Positions 1 to 5,278 of a DNA stretch of 6,114 nucleotides are shown piece by piece. The DNA comes from Thermoleophilia bacterium (GTDB lineage Bacteria; Actinomycetota; Thermoleophilia; Gaiellales; JAICJC01), in the NCBI GenBank assembly GCA_025928435.1, contig JAICJM010000219.1, positions 1-6,114 on the forward strand. Reading direction: 5' to 3'. Made by a program: the position numbers and the translations under genes. The notes beneath the pieces were generated by a model. That model saw only the letters and a list, made by a program, of their open reading frames with translations. It did not search any database and was not told the DNA's origin. Position 1 is the stretch's first letter. Each line of letters starts with the position of its first letter.

Positions 1-293
1 ACGGTCATCACCGGGATCAGCATGAAGTGCTGGTGCACCATGCCGATGCCGCGCTCGATCGCGTCCTTGGGCGAGCTGATCCGGACCGGCTTTCCGTCCA
101 TCAAGATCTCGCCCTCGTCGGGCTGGTAGAGCCCGTAGAGGACGTTCATCAGCGTCGACTTGCCGGCCCCGTTCTCGCCCAGGAGGGCATGCACCTCGCC
201 GGGCGCGAGCTCGAAGTCGATCGCGTCGTTGGCCACCAGGCTGCCGAAGCGCTTGGTGATTCCGCGCAGTTCCAGGGCTGGGTGCTCGGCCAT
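1..293 (-). CDS. ABC transporter ATP-binding protein (simple sugar/nucleoside type), partial
   Basis: This is the N-terminal part of an ABC importer ATPase; 97 codons are visible and the rest lies beyond the left edge. The ATG at 293-291 opens [17 protein letters not shown], the usual A-loop/beta-strand start of the family. The Walker A motif GENGAGKST is at residues 39-47 and the Q-loop region HQHFMLIPV at about 87-95, with Q88. The wording [23 protein letters not shown] followed by [10 protein letters not shown] is typical of the double-domain ATPases of the RbsA/YufO/NupA type that pair with BMP-family binding proteins, so a tandem-ABC protein of about 500 residues is expected. It lies 50 bp downstream of a BMP lipoprotein gene on the same strand and is presumably in its operon. 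A GGAG abuts the ATG with no spacer, which is too close for an ordinary Shine-Dalgarno, but no better upstream start is visible. Substrate is inferred from family and neighbour only. Confidence 0.93.
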   Translation of the reverse strand, partial: MAEHPALELRGITKRFGSLVANDAIDFELAPGEVHALLGENGAGKSTLMNVLYGLYQPDEGEILMDGKPVRISSPKDAIERGIGMVHQHFMLIPVMT

Positions 294-301
294 CTCCGTG
301 A

Positions 302-339
302 TCGCCCGGGGCGGGCCCGCGCGGGCCCGCCCCCGGCGA
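302..339. repeat. 38-bp near-perfect palindrome between binding-protein and ATPase genes
   Basis: Positions 302-339 fold on themselves with 18 of 19 pairs (only 307/334 mismatched); the core 308-333 is a perfect 26-bp palindrome built of two GCGGGCCCGC units. It occupies most of the gap between the BMP gene stop (344-346) and the ATPase start (293). There is no T-run on either side, so it is not a classical intrinsic terminator. In solute-binding-protein operons such a stem often stabilises the upstream mRNA or partially terminates, giving more binding protein than transporter; that role here is inferred. Confidence 0.7.
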
Positions 340-343
340 GCGG

Positions 344-1384
344 TCACTTGACGGTGTCGGGCGGCGTGATCTGGCCCGAGGCGATCTTCTGCTCGATCGG
401 CTTCAGCTTGTTCAGGTCGGCCGCCGGCACGTTCGGGCTGATCTTGCCGATGCCCGCGCCGTTGTTCTGGGCGGTGAAGAAGTCCGTCGTGCCGCCCTTG
501 AACGTCCCCGCCTGGACCTGCTTGATCGTGTCGAACACGGCCACGTCGACCTTCTTGACCGCGCTCGTCAGGATGTAGGAGCCGAGGTAGGACTGGTCGG
601 CGTCCACGCCGACGCCCCAGACGTTCTTCTCCTTCGCGGCAGACAGGGCGCCGAGCCCGCAGCCGCCTGCAACCTGGAAGACCACGTCTGACTTCTGCGA
701 GATCTGGTTCAGCGCCAGCTCCTTGCAGGCCGCCTGGTTGGTGAAGCTCTGCGAGTAGGCGTTCAGCGTCGTCACCTGCGGGTTGGCCGCCTTCGCGCCC
801 GCCTGGAAGCCGGCGATGTAGTGGTCGACCGGCGGGATCTTCTGGCCGCCGACCGTTGAGACGACGTTCGTCTTGGTGACGAGCCCGGCCAGGTAGCCGG
901 CGATGTAGCCGCCGTCCTGCTCGTGGAACAGCAGGCTCTTCAGGTTCGGGATCGGCTTCGTCGGGCCCGAGTCGATGATGGCGAAGTTGGTGTTGGGGAA
1001 CGCCTTCGCGACCTTCTCGACCGCGCTCTCCATGAGGAAGCCGACGGCGATGACGAGATTGTCGCCGTGGGCGGCCGCGGTCTGCAGGTTCGGCACGTAG
1101 TCCGAGTCGGCGTTCGACTGGAGCACCTCACCCTTGACGCCCAGTTGCTGCTCCGCCCGCTGGAGGCCGATGAATGCCAGGTGGTTGAAGCTGCGGTCGT
1201 TCAGGCCACCGATGTCCGTGACGAGCCCGATCTTGACCTCCGGCGCCGAGGAAGACGGCGAGGAGCCTCCGGCGTTGCCGCCCGAGCTTCCGCTCGAGCC
1301 GCCGCTCCCGCAGCCGGCGGCGACCGCGACGACCGCCAGCACGGCGACCCCCGCCAGCCACCCAGGTCTGAACAAACGCTTCAC
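344..1384 (-). CDS. BMP-family ABC transporter substrate-binding lipoprotein
   Basis: A 346-residue lipoprotein of the basic membrane protein family (BmpA/PnrA/TmpC/YufN), the extracytoplasmic receptor of an ABC importer; characterised members bind purine nucleosides. The GTG start at 1384 is preceded by GGGGGAGGG about 4 bases upstream. The reading frame stays open further upstream, but that stretch has low-complexity arginine-rich content and no signal peptide. Residues 1-25 are a lipoprotein signal (VKRLFRPGW, hydrophobic core, VAAGC lipobox) with the lipidated Cys at 25. A Gly/Ser-rich linker spans about 26-48. The mature fold starts at EVKIGLVTD and carries [11 protein letters not shown] (57-67), NFAIIDSGP, the [10 protein letters not shown] helix and GVGVDADQ near 257-264, all family hallmarks. 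Cys220 and Cys242 are two extra cysteines that might form a disulfide. The ATPase gene follows downstream on the same strand. The exact ligand cannot be read from sequence. Confidence 0.95.
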   Translation of the reverse strand: MKRLFRPGWLAGVAVLAVVAVAAGCGSGGSSGSSGGNAGGSSPSSSAPEVKIGLVTDIGGLNDRSFNHLAFIGLQRAEQQLGVKGEVLQSNADSDYVPNLQTAAAHGDNLVIAVGFLMESAVEKVAKAFPNTNFAIIDSGPTKPIPNLKSLLFHEQDGGYIAGYLAGLVTKTNVVSTVGGQKIPPVDHYIAGFQAGAKAANPQVTTLNAYSQSFTNQAACKELALNQISQKSDVVFQVAGGCGLGALSAAKEKNVWGVGVDADQSYLGSYILTSAVKKVDVAVFDTIKQVQAGTFKGGTTDFFTAQNNGAGIGKISPNVPAADLNKLKPIEQKIASGQITPPDTVK

Positions 1385-1570
1385 GAGCCCTCCCCCTTCA
1401 TTGGGTTGCCTTCGGACGAAGAGGCGATGGTACTCCCAGCGCCGGCGTTTCGCACGCACGTTAACCACCGCCCGAGCGGGCGATCTCCGCGACCGCCTGT
1501 GGCATTTCAGGTTCCGTGTATCCTGCCTGATCGGCGCCGGTGGCGGCGCCTGGGGAACGAGGAGCCTCCT
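1385..1570. promoter_or_regulatory. Divergent intergenic region between the importer and rpmG
   Basis: This 186-bp gap separates genes transcribed away from each other, so it must hold both promoters. Weak -10 candidates are TACCAT on the minus strand (1432-1427, 42 bases before the BMP start) and TATCCT on the plus strand (1519-1524). Neither has a convincing -35 at 16-18 bp. Small inverted repeats are CGCCC-GAGC-GGGCG at 1469-1482 and GGCGCC-GGTGGC-GGCGCC at 1533-1550; the second lies in the likely rpmG leader. No coding sequence or RNA gene is apparent. Confidence 0.4.
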
Positions 1571-1735
1571 GTGGCGAAGTCGGGTGTCCGCGTCCTGGTC
1601 ACGCTTGCGTGCCAGGAATGCAAGCGGCGCAACTATCAGACGAACAAATCGAAGCGGAACTCGCCCGATCGGATCGAGTTCTCGAAGTACTGCCGCTGGT
1701 GCGGGCACCACACGCCGCACAGGGAGACGCGCTAG
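1571..1735 (+). CDS. rpmG: 50S ribosomal protein L33, zinc-ribbon form
   Basis: A 54-residue protein of the 50S subunit, full length for L33. The GTG start at 1571 follows AGGAG (1560-1564) with a 6-base spacer. The sequence reads [20 protein letters not shown], then [10 protein letters not shown], then the C-terminal [17 protein letters not shown], which matches L33 along its whole length. Four cysteines in two CxxC pairs (C14/C17 and C41/C44) make this the zinc-binding C+ paralog type; some bacteria also keep a zinc-independent C- copy, none of which is visible here. It sits just before secE, its common place in bacteria, with only 5 bases between stop and next start, so co-transcription with secE-nusG is very likely. 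The Shine-Dalgarno lies inside the short palindrome AGGAGCCTCCT (1560-1570), whose right arm could pair with it. Confidence 0.97.
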   Translation: MAKSGVRVLVTLACQECKRRNYQTNKSKRNSPDRIEFSKYCRWCGHHTPHRETR

Positions 1736-1740
1736 CACCG

Positions 1741-2055
1741 ATGGCACGATCGACGTCGCGAAGGGGAAGGCCTGCCGCGGGAGGCGGCCGCCGGTCGGCG
1801 AGCGCGCCGCTCGCGGGCCGGCCCAAGAGCCAGTCCGGCGGTGAGGTCGAGCGCCGCCGCGGGGTGCGGGGCCTGCTCGGGTTCACCGGCGAGGTCCGCT
1901 CGGAGCTCGCGAAGGTGGACTTCCCGAACCGCCAGCAGACGTGGCAGTCGACGATGGTCGTCATCGCCGCCTGCGTCCTCGTCGGCGGCTATCTGTACGG
2001 CCTCGACCAGGCGTTCGCCCACCTCGCCTCGAAGCTGATCGACCTCCAAAAGTAA
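1741..2055 (+). CDS. secE: Preprotein translocase subunit SecE
   Basis: A 104-residue single-pass membrane protein of the SecYEG channel, which clamps SecY. The conserved core runs from about residue 44 (GLLGFTGEVRSELAKVDFPN, then RQQTWQSTMVV) through a transmembrane helix at about 71-90 (TMVVIAACVLVGGYLYGLDQ). The amphipathic segment with EL-K-V-FP-R is the SecE signature. Residues 1-43 form a basic, Gly/Arg/Ser-rich extension common in actinobacterial SecE and unlike the rest of the protein. The ATG at 1741 is the sensible start although its nearest purine tract (AGGGAG, 1721-1726) is 14 bases away; being 5 bases after the rpmG stop, it may depend on translational coupling. nusG follows, its ribosome binding site overlapping the secE stop codon. 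Identification is secure; the exact start is slightly less so. Confidence 0.95.
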   Translation: MARSTSRRGRPAAGGGRRSASAPLAGRPKSQSGGEVERRRGVRGLLGFTGEVRSELAKVDFPNRQQTWQSTMVVIAACVLVGGYLYGLDQAFAHLASKLIDLQK

Positions 2056-2063
2056 GGACGCCG

Positions 2064-2594
2064 GTGTTCCGCTGGTACGTGATCAACACCTATTCCGGGC
2101 ACGAGAACAAGGTCAAGGCCAATCTCGAGCACCGGGTCAAGTCGATGAGCCAGGAGCTCACCGTCCGCCGCGTCGTGGTCCCGACCGAGTCGGTCGTCGA
2201 GACCAAGGACGGGCAGAAGGTGCAGACCGAGCGGCGGCTGTGGCCGGGCTACGTGCTCGTCAACATGGACCTCACGGACGACGCGTGGACGCTCGTGAAG
2301 AACACCCCCGGCGTGACCGGGTTCGTCGGCTCCCAGAACAAGCCGGTGCCCCTGAGCCAGCCCGAGGTCGACCGCATGCTGCACACGGCGGTCGCCCAGG
2401 CCGAGCAGAAGACGAAGGCCAAGGCCGAGTTCTCGATGGGCGACAGCGTGAAGATCACGTCCGGCTACCTGGCGGACTTCGACGGCGAGATCGCCGAGAT
2501 CAACGAGGATCAGGGCAAGCTCAAGGTGCTCGTGTCGATCTTCGAGCGCCAGGTCCCCGTCGAGCTCGAGTTCGACAAGGTCAAGAAGATCTAG
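2064..2594 (+). CDS. nusG: Transcription termination/antitermination protein NusG
   Basis: A 176-residue NusG, which binds the RNA polymerase clamp, modulates pausing and couples polymerase to Rho or the ribosome. The GTG at 2064 is preceded by AAGGA (2054-2058, 5-base spacer) overlapping the secE TAA. The NGN domain spans about residues 2-110: FRWYVINTYSGHENKVKANL at the N-terminus, the ERRLWPGYVLVNM segment at 56-68 and NTPGVTGFVG at 80-89. The KOW domain spans about 120-176, with GDSVKITSGYLADFDGEI at 126-143; the usual GPF of the KOW loop is replaced by SGYLADF here. Length is normal for the minimal two-domain form, without the long acidic N-terminal extension of many actinobacterial NusG proteins. 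In most genomes rplK follows directly; here an inverted-repeat element starts on the last base of the stop codon and an antiporter gene intervenes. Confidence 0.98.
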   Translation: MFRWYVINTYSGHENKVKANLEHRVKSMSQELTVRRVVVPTESVVETKDGQKVQTERRLWPGYVLVNMDLTDDAWTLVKNTPGVTGFVGSQNKPVPLSQPEVDRMLHTAVAQAEQKTKAKAEFSMGDSVKITSGYLADFDGEIAEINEDQGKLKVLVSIFERQVPVELEFDKVKKI

Positions 2595-2674
2595 GGGACC
2601 AGTCCCCTTAACAATCGCGGCCGGCCTATCGAGCCACACCGCCGCCCCCTTCGATTGTTAAGGGGACTGTCCCC
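2594..2674. repeat. 81-bp inverted-repeat (REPIN/MITE-like) element after nusG
   Basis: Arm 1 (2594-2617, 24 nt) and arm 2 (2652-2674, 23 nt) are reverse complements except for one extra C in arm 1. Each arm is itself a short palindrome, GGGGACCAGTCCCC in arm 1 and GGGGACTGTCCCC in arm 2, followed or preceded by the shared TTAACAATCG/CGATTGTTAA segment. The centre (2618-2651) is 34 GC-rich bases including GGCCGGCC. Two inverted palindromic units around a spacer is the layout of REPIN or MITE elements. As RNA it would form a long stem right behind nusG and could terminate or protect the 3' end; no T-run follows. The GGGGACTGTCCCC unit recurs at 5090-5102. Confidence 0.75.
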
Positions 2675-2704
2675 GCCTCGTGGTGATATGAGACCCTCGC
2701 CGCC

Positions 2705-3870
2705 GTGCAGATCGACCTCTCCGCGCTCGTCGGGATCATCGCGCTCGCCGCGGCCGCCCCGATCGTGGCCGATCTCGTGCCGCGGATCGTGCCGCCGGTC
2801 GTCGTCGTCGAGATCGTCCTCGCATCGCCCTCGGCCCGCCTGCGCTCGACCTGATCCACGTAACCCCGCTCGCCGACCTGCTGTCGCAGTTCGGCCTCGC
2901 GTTCCTCTTCTTCCTGGCCGGGTTCGAGCTCGAGCCCGAGCGGGTGCGCGGAACCCCGGCGCGGCTCGCGGTGACCACCTGGTTCGTGTCACTCGCGCTC
3001 GCGTTCGGCATCGCCGCCGGGCTCGAGGCGGCGAATGTGATCGTGAACTACCTGTTCGTCGGCTGCGCGCTCTCGACCACCGCGCTCGGCACGCTGACGC
3101 CGATCCTGCGCGACACGGGCGACCTCGAGGGCGACTTCGGCGCCTTCGTCATGGCGGCGGGCGCGGTGGGGGAGCTGGGCCCGATCGTGCTGATCGCGCT
3201 CCTCCTGACGGGGTCGACCGACCGCTCGTTGTCCGTGCTCCTGCTCGTGGCCTTCGCCGTGGTCGCGGTGGCGGCCGCGATCGCGACCCCGCACGTGCGC
3301 CCGCGCCGGATCGTGGCCGTCATCGAGCGAACGATGGAGGCGACCGGCCAGCTGGCGGTGCGCCTGTCGGTGCTCGTGCTGGCCGCGCTCGTGTACCTGA
3401 CCTCGAAGCTCGGCCTCGACCTCGTGCTCGGCGCCTTCTCGGCCGGCATGCTGGTCTCGATCGCCGCCGGGCCGGCGTCGCGGCGTCTGCTCCAGCCGAA
3501 GCTCGACGCGGTCGCGTTCGGTGTCTTCGTGCCCATCTTCTTCGTCGTGACGGGCATGCGCTTCGACCTCGACGCCGTCATCGGCGATCCGGCCGGAGTC
3601 GCGAAGCTGGTGCTCTTCCTTGTCCTGCTGCTCGTGGTGCGGGGGTTGCCGACCTTCGTCCTGGCACGCCGGGCCCTGCCGGTGGGGGAGCGCCGGGCTC
3701 TGGCCCTCTACGCGTCGACCGGCCTGCCGCTCATCGTCGCGGTCACCACGCTCGGGATCGCGGCCGGCGAGATGCGCACCGACACCTCAGCCGGGCTGGT
3801 CGGCGCGGGCATGGTGTCGGTGCTCGTCTATCCCATCCTGGCGGGGATGGTGCGCGCCGCGAGGCTATGA
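2705..3870 (+). pseudogene. Kef-type (CPA2) cation:proton antiporter, broken by a one-base frameshift
   Basis: A polytopic membrane antiporter of the CPA2/Kef-type sodium/hydrogen exchanger fold, exchanging H+ for Na+ or K+. Reading from GTG 2705 gives VQIDLSALVGIIALAAAAPI and onward to EIVL at residue 39, then runs out of frame to a TGA at 2852. From 2824 the family sequence continues in the -1 frame (IALGPPALDLIHVTPLADLL, then FLFFLAGFELEPERVRG) to the stop at 3868-3870. Restoring one G in CTCGCATC near 2821-2823 gives CTC-GGC-ATC and an unbroken 388-residue protein of normal length, without a C-terminal RCK/TrkA domain. Hallmarks are CALSTTALGTL at 121-131, GAVGELGPI at 153-161 where E157 stands at the usual Asp ion-binding site, and FVPIFFVVTGMRFD at 275-288. 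An open stretch from GTG 2944 (308 codons) lacks the first helices and is unlikely to be a native start. The cause is either a real mutation or a sequencing/assembly error. No good ribosome binding site precedes 2705. Confidence 0.88.
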
Positions 3871-3871
3871 T
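3866..3871 (+). promoter_or_regulatory. rplK: Candidate -10 element for the rplK-rplA transcript
   Basis: TATGAT matches TATAAT at five of six positions and overlaps the antiporter stop codon. A start of transcription near 3878-3880 would place the L1 operator at the very beginning of the mRNA, a usual arrangement. No clear -35 hexamer is seen at 16-18 bp upstream, so this is a candidate only. Confidence 0.4.
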
Positions 3872-3891
3872 CCGCCGTCGCTGAAGCAAAC

Positions 3892-3926
3892 CGTGGGAGC
3901 CCGGATGAGGGCGCTTGCACCACACG
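3892..3926 (+). promoter_or_regulatory. Ribosomal protein L1 operator (L1-stalk mimic) in the rplK leader
   Basis: GTGG (3893-3896) pairs with CCAC (3920-3923), and inside them GCCC (3899-3902) pairs with GGGC (3909-3912) around the loop GGATGA. The unpaired GA on the left and GCTTGCA on the right recreate the 23S rRNA L1-binding stalk, where GGTGGGAG faces CTTGAAATACCACC. L1 represses its own operon in bacteria and archaea by binding such a mimic near the start of the rplK-rplA mRNA. The structure ends a few bases before the rplK Shine-Dalgarno (GAGGTGA, 3928-3934), so bound L1 would block initiation. The match is read by eye; binding itself is inferred. Confidence 0.72.
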
Positions 3927-3937
3927 AGAGGTGAGAT

Positions 3938-4366
3938 ATGGCGAAGAAGGTCATCAAGGTCATCAAGCTGCAGATCCCGGCCGGCCAGGCCAACCCGGCG
4001 CCCCCGGTGGGCCCGGCGCTCGGCCAGCACGGGGTCAACATCATGGAGTTCTGCAAGGCGTTCAACGCCGCCACCCAGGGCCCGAACGCCGGACGGATCA
4101 CGCCGGTCGAGATCAGCGTGTTCGAGGACCGCTCGTTCACGTTCATCACGAAGACGCCGCCCGCGGCCGTGCTGATCCGCGAGGCGCTGAACCTGCAGAA
4201 GGGCTCGGGCGAGCCGAACCGGACGAAGGTGGGGACGATCAGCCGCGCGCAGCTGCGCCAGATCGCCGAGACGAAGCTGCCCGACCTGAATGCGAACGAC
4301 GTCGACGCCGCGATGCACATCATCGCCGGCACCGCCCGCTCGATGGGCGTGGAGGTGGGGGCCTGA
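3938..4366 (+). CDS. rplK: 50S ribosomal protein L11
   Basis: A 142-residue L11, full length, which binds the GTPase-associated centre of 23S rRNA and contacts elongation factors. The ATG at 3938 follows GAGGTGA (3928-3934). The N-terminal domain (1-70) has [20 protein letters not shown] and [20 protein letters not shown], which include the proline-rich hinge-facing segment and the conserved glycines of the factor-contact loop. The C-terminal RNA-binding domain (about 75-142) has [20 protein letters not shown] and ends [14 protein letters not shown], matching the L11 C-terminal signature. Its TGA shares one base with the ATG of rplA (TGATG), which implies translational coupling, so L1 repression of rplK would silence both. 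A putative L1 operator sits immediately upstream. Confidence 0.98.
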   Translation: MAKKVIKVIKLQIPAGQANPAPPVGPALGQHGVNIMEFCKAFNAATQGPNAGRITPVEISVFEDRSFTFITKTPPAAVLIREALNLQKGSGEPNRTKVGTISRAQLRQIAETKLPDLNANDVDAAMHIIAGTARSMGVEVGA

Positions 4367-5079
4367 TGGCCGGGAAGCGCTACACGACCGCCCGCGGCCA
4401 GGTCGACCGCGAGCGCACCTACCCGCCGCTCGACGCGGTGCGGACGCTGAAGTCGATGGACACGGCCAAGTTCGACGAGACGGTCGAGGTACACCTGCGC
4501 CTCGGCGTGAATGTCCGCCACGCCGACCAGCAGCTGCGCGGCACGCTCTTCCTGCCCCACGGCACCGGCCGCTCGGTGACCGTGGCGGTGTTCGCGCAGG
4601 GCGAGAAGGCCAAGGAGGCCGAGGATGCGGGGGCCGACGTCGTCGGCGCCGACGACCTGGCCGCCCGCGTGCAGGAGGGCTTCACCGACTTCGACGTCGC
4701 GATCGCGACGCCCGACATGATGGGCACCGTCGGCCGCCTCGGGCGCATTCTCGGCCCGCAGGGCAAGATGCCGAGCCCGAAGGCGGGCACGATCACCTTC
4801 GACCTGGCCAAGGCGGTCTCCGACATCAAGGCCGGCAAGATCGAGTACCGCACCGACCGCACCGGGATCATTCACGTGGCGATCGGCAAGAAGTCGTTCG
4901 AGGAGCGCGCGCTGGTCGAGAACTACGGCGCCGTCCTCGACGAGATCCTGCGGGCGAAGCCGGCGGCGGCGAAGGGCCGCTACCTGCGCTCGATCACGAT
5001 CACATCGACGATGGGCCCGGGCGTCAAGATCGACACCGGCCGCGTCCGCGACCTCATGGAGGAGACCGCCGCGGTCTAG
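4366..5079 (+). CDS. rplA: 50S ribosomal protein L1
   Basis: A 237-residue L1, normal length, the two-domain protein of the 50S mobile stalk that helps release E-site tRNA and represses its own operon. The ATG at 4366 overlaps the rplK stop by one base; GGAGG (4351-4355) lies 10 bases upstream. Domain I is formed by the two ends: [20 protein letters not shown] (about 35-54) and the C-terminal [14 protein letters not shown] near 210-225, including the RNA-contacting TSTMGPG. Domain II is the centre. The L1 signature is [20 protein letters not shown] at about 123-142, with LGPQGKMP where many homologs have LGPRGLMP. A spacer with a GGGGACTGTCCCC palindrome begins four bases after the stop, followed by the rplJ leader. 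Confidence 0.98.
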   Translation: MAGKRYTTARGQVDRERTYPPLDAVRTLKSMDTAKFDETVEVHLRLGVNVRHADQQLRGTLFLPHGTGRSVTVAVFAQGEKAKEAEDAGADVVGADDLAARVQEGFTDFDVAIATPDMMGTVGRLGRILGPQGKMPSPKAGTITFDLAKAVSDIKAGKIEYRTDRTGIIHVAIGKKSFEERALVENYGAVLDEILRAKPAAAKGRYLRSITITSTMGPGVKIDTGRVRDLMEETAAV

Positions 5080-5082
5080 GGC

Positions 5083-5128
5083 CGAAATCGGGGACTGTCC
5101 CCATTCCTGCCGCCTCGGCTACATTTCG
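5083..5128. repeat. Cloverleaf-like repeat with the GGGGACTGTCCCC unit, after rplA
   Basis: An outer 6-bp inverted repeat, CGAAAT (5083-5088) with ATTTCG (5123-5128), encloses two hairpins: GGGGAC-T-GTCCCC (5090-5102) and GCCG-CCT-CGGC (5109-5119). The first is identical over 13 bases to the right arm palindrome of the element after nusG (2662-2674). The flanks are not alike beyond the palindrome, so the two are related units rather than copies of one element. It begins four bases after the rplA stop. Within it, TACATT (5120-5125) is a weak -10 candidate for a transcript starting near the L10 leader. Confidence 0.6.
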
Positions 5129-5144
5129 TCGCCAAACCTGTCCG

Positions 5145-5272
5145 CGCCAGAGACCGTCGGGGCCCGCGAGGCTCAAACCACCACCCGACCGAGGCCGGTG
5201 CCCGCGCAAACGTCAACGCCGTCTTGCGCTCGCGTCGCCTCACGGCGGACGCGAGTCCCGAGAAGGAGGTGA
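5145..5272 (+). promoter_or_regulatory. Ribosomal protein L10 leader
   Basis: The stretch carries the two halves of the L10(L12)4 binding site known upstream of rplJ. CCAGAGACCGTCGGG (5147-5161) faces CCCGACCGAGG (5184-5194), with GTCGGG (5156-5161) pairing CCCGAC (5184-5189) and the AGAC/CGAGG internal loop expected to form the kink-turn. The same segments in Bacillus-type leaders read AGACAGCAGG and CCTGCCGAGG. Downstream lie GCGCAA (5204-5209) pairing TTGCGC (5224-5229) and a strong hairpin at 5229-5255 before the ribosome binding site. Excess L10-L12 complex would bind and reduce rplJ-rplL expression. The family assignment is by eye; a covariance-model search for the Rfam L10 leader would settle it. 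Confidence 0.75.
5229..5255 (+). other. Stable hairpin directly before the rplJ ribosome binding site
   Basis: CTCGCGTC (5229-5236) pairs with GACGCGAG (5248-5255), and GCC (5237-5239) with GGC (5244-5246), around a TCAC loop and with G5247 bulged: 11 base pairs. It ends 7 bases before AAGGAGGTGA (5263-5272). No T-run follows, so it is not a typical terminator by sequence; it may be the expression platform of the L10 leader, since its left arm CTCGCG could instead pair with CGCGAG at 5165-5170 in the L10-binding domain. Confidence 0.55.
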
Positions 5273-5278
5273 ATCCGT

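Noticed and set aside
1736..1740. tRNA-Trp, often found near secE
   Set aside because: Only 5 bases separate rpmG and secE, and no tRNA-like fold is seen elsewhere in the window.
1385..1747. Upstream extension of the BMP lipoprotein reading frame to 1747
   Set aside because: The frame is open by GC bias only; it overlaps rpmG, lacks a signal peptide, and the GTG at 1384 has a good ribosome site and directly precedes the lipoprotein signal.
2594..2674. CRISPR repeat
   Set aside because: The units are inverted rather than direct, with a single spacer and no regular array.
2687..2704. Leaderless promoter for the antiporter (TATGAG at 2687-2692)
   Set aside because: It matches the -10 consensus at only four positions, has no -35, and the start is itself uncertain.
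2812..2830. Programmed -1 ribosomal frameshift in the antiporter
   Set aside because: The bases around the shift (GTCCTCGCATCG) contain no X-XXY-YYZ slippery heptamer, and a one-base loss explains the data more simply.
2944..3870. A separate 308-residue antiporter gene starting at GTG 2944
   Set aside because: The family homology continues upstream through 2824 and, after one base shift, to 2705; a start at 2944 would delete the first transmembrane helices.
2655..3884. 409-codon open frame across the antiporter
   Set aside because: Its translation is arginine/proline-rich low-complexity sequence, an off-frame reading of the membrane protein gene.
3865..4875. Long open frames opposite rplK and rplA
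   Set aside because: They are antisense shadows of two secure ribosomal genes in high-GC DNA and resemble no protein.
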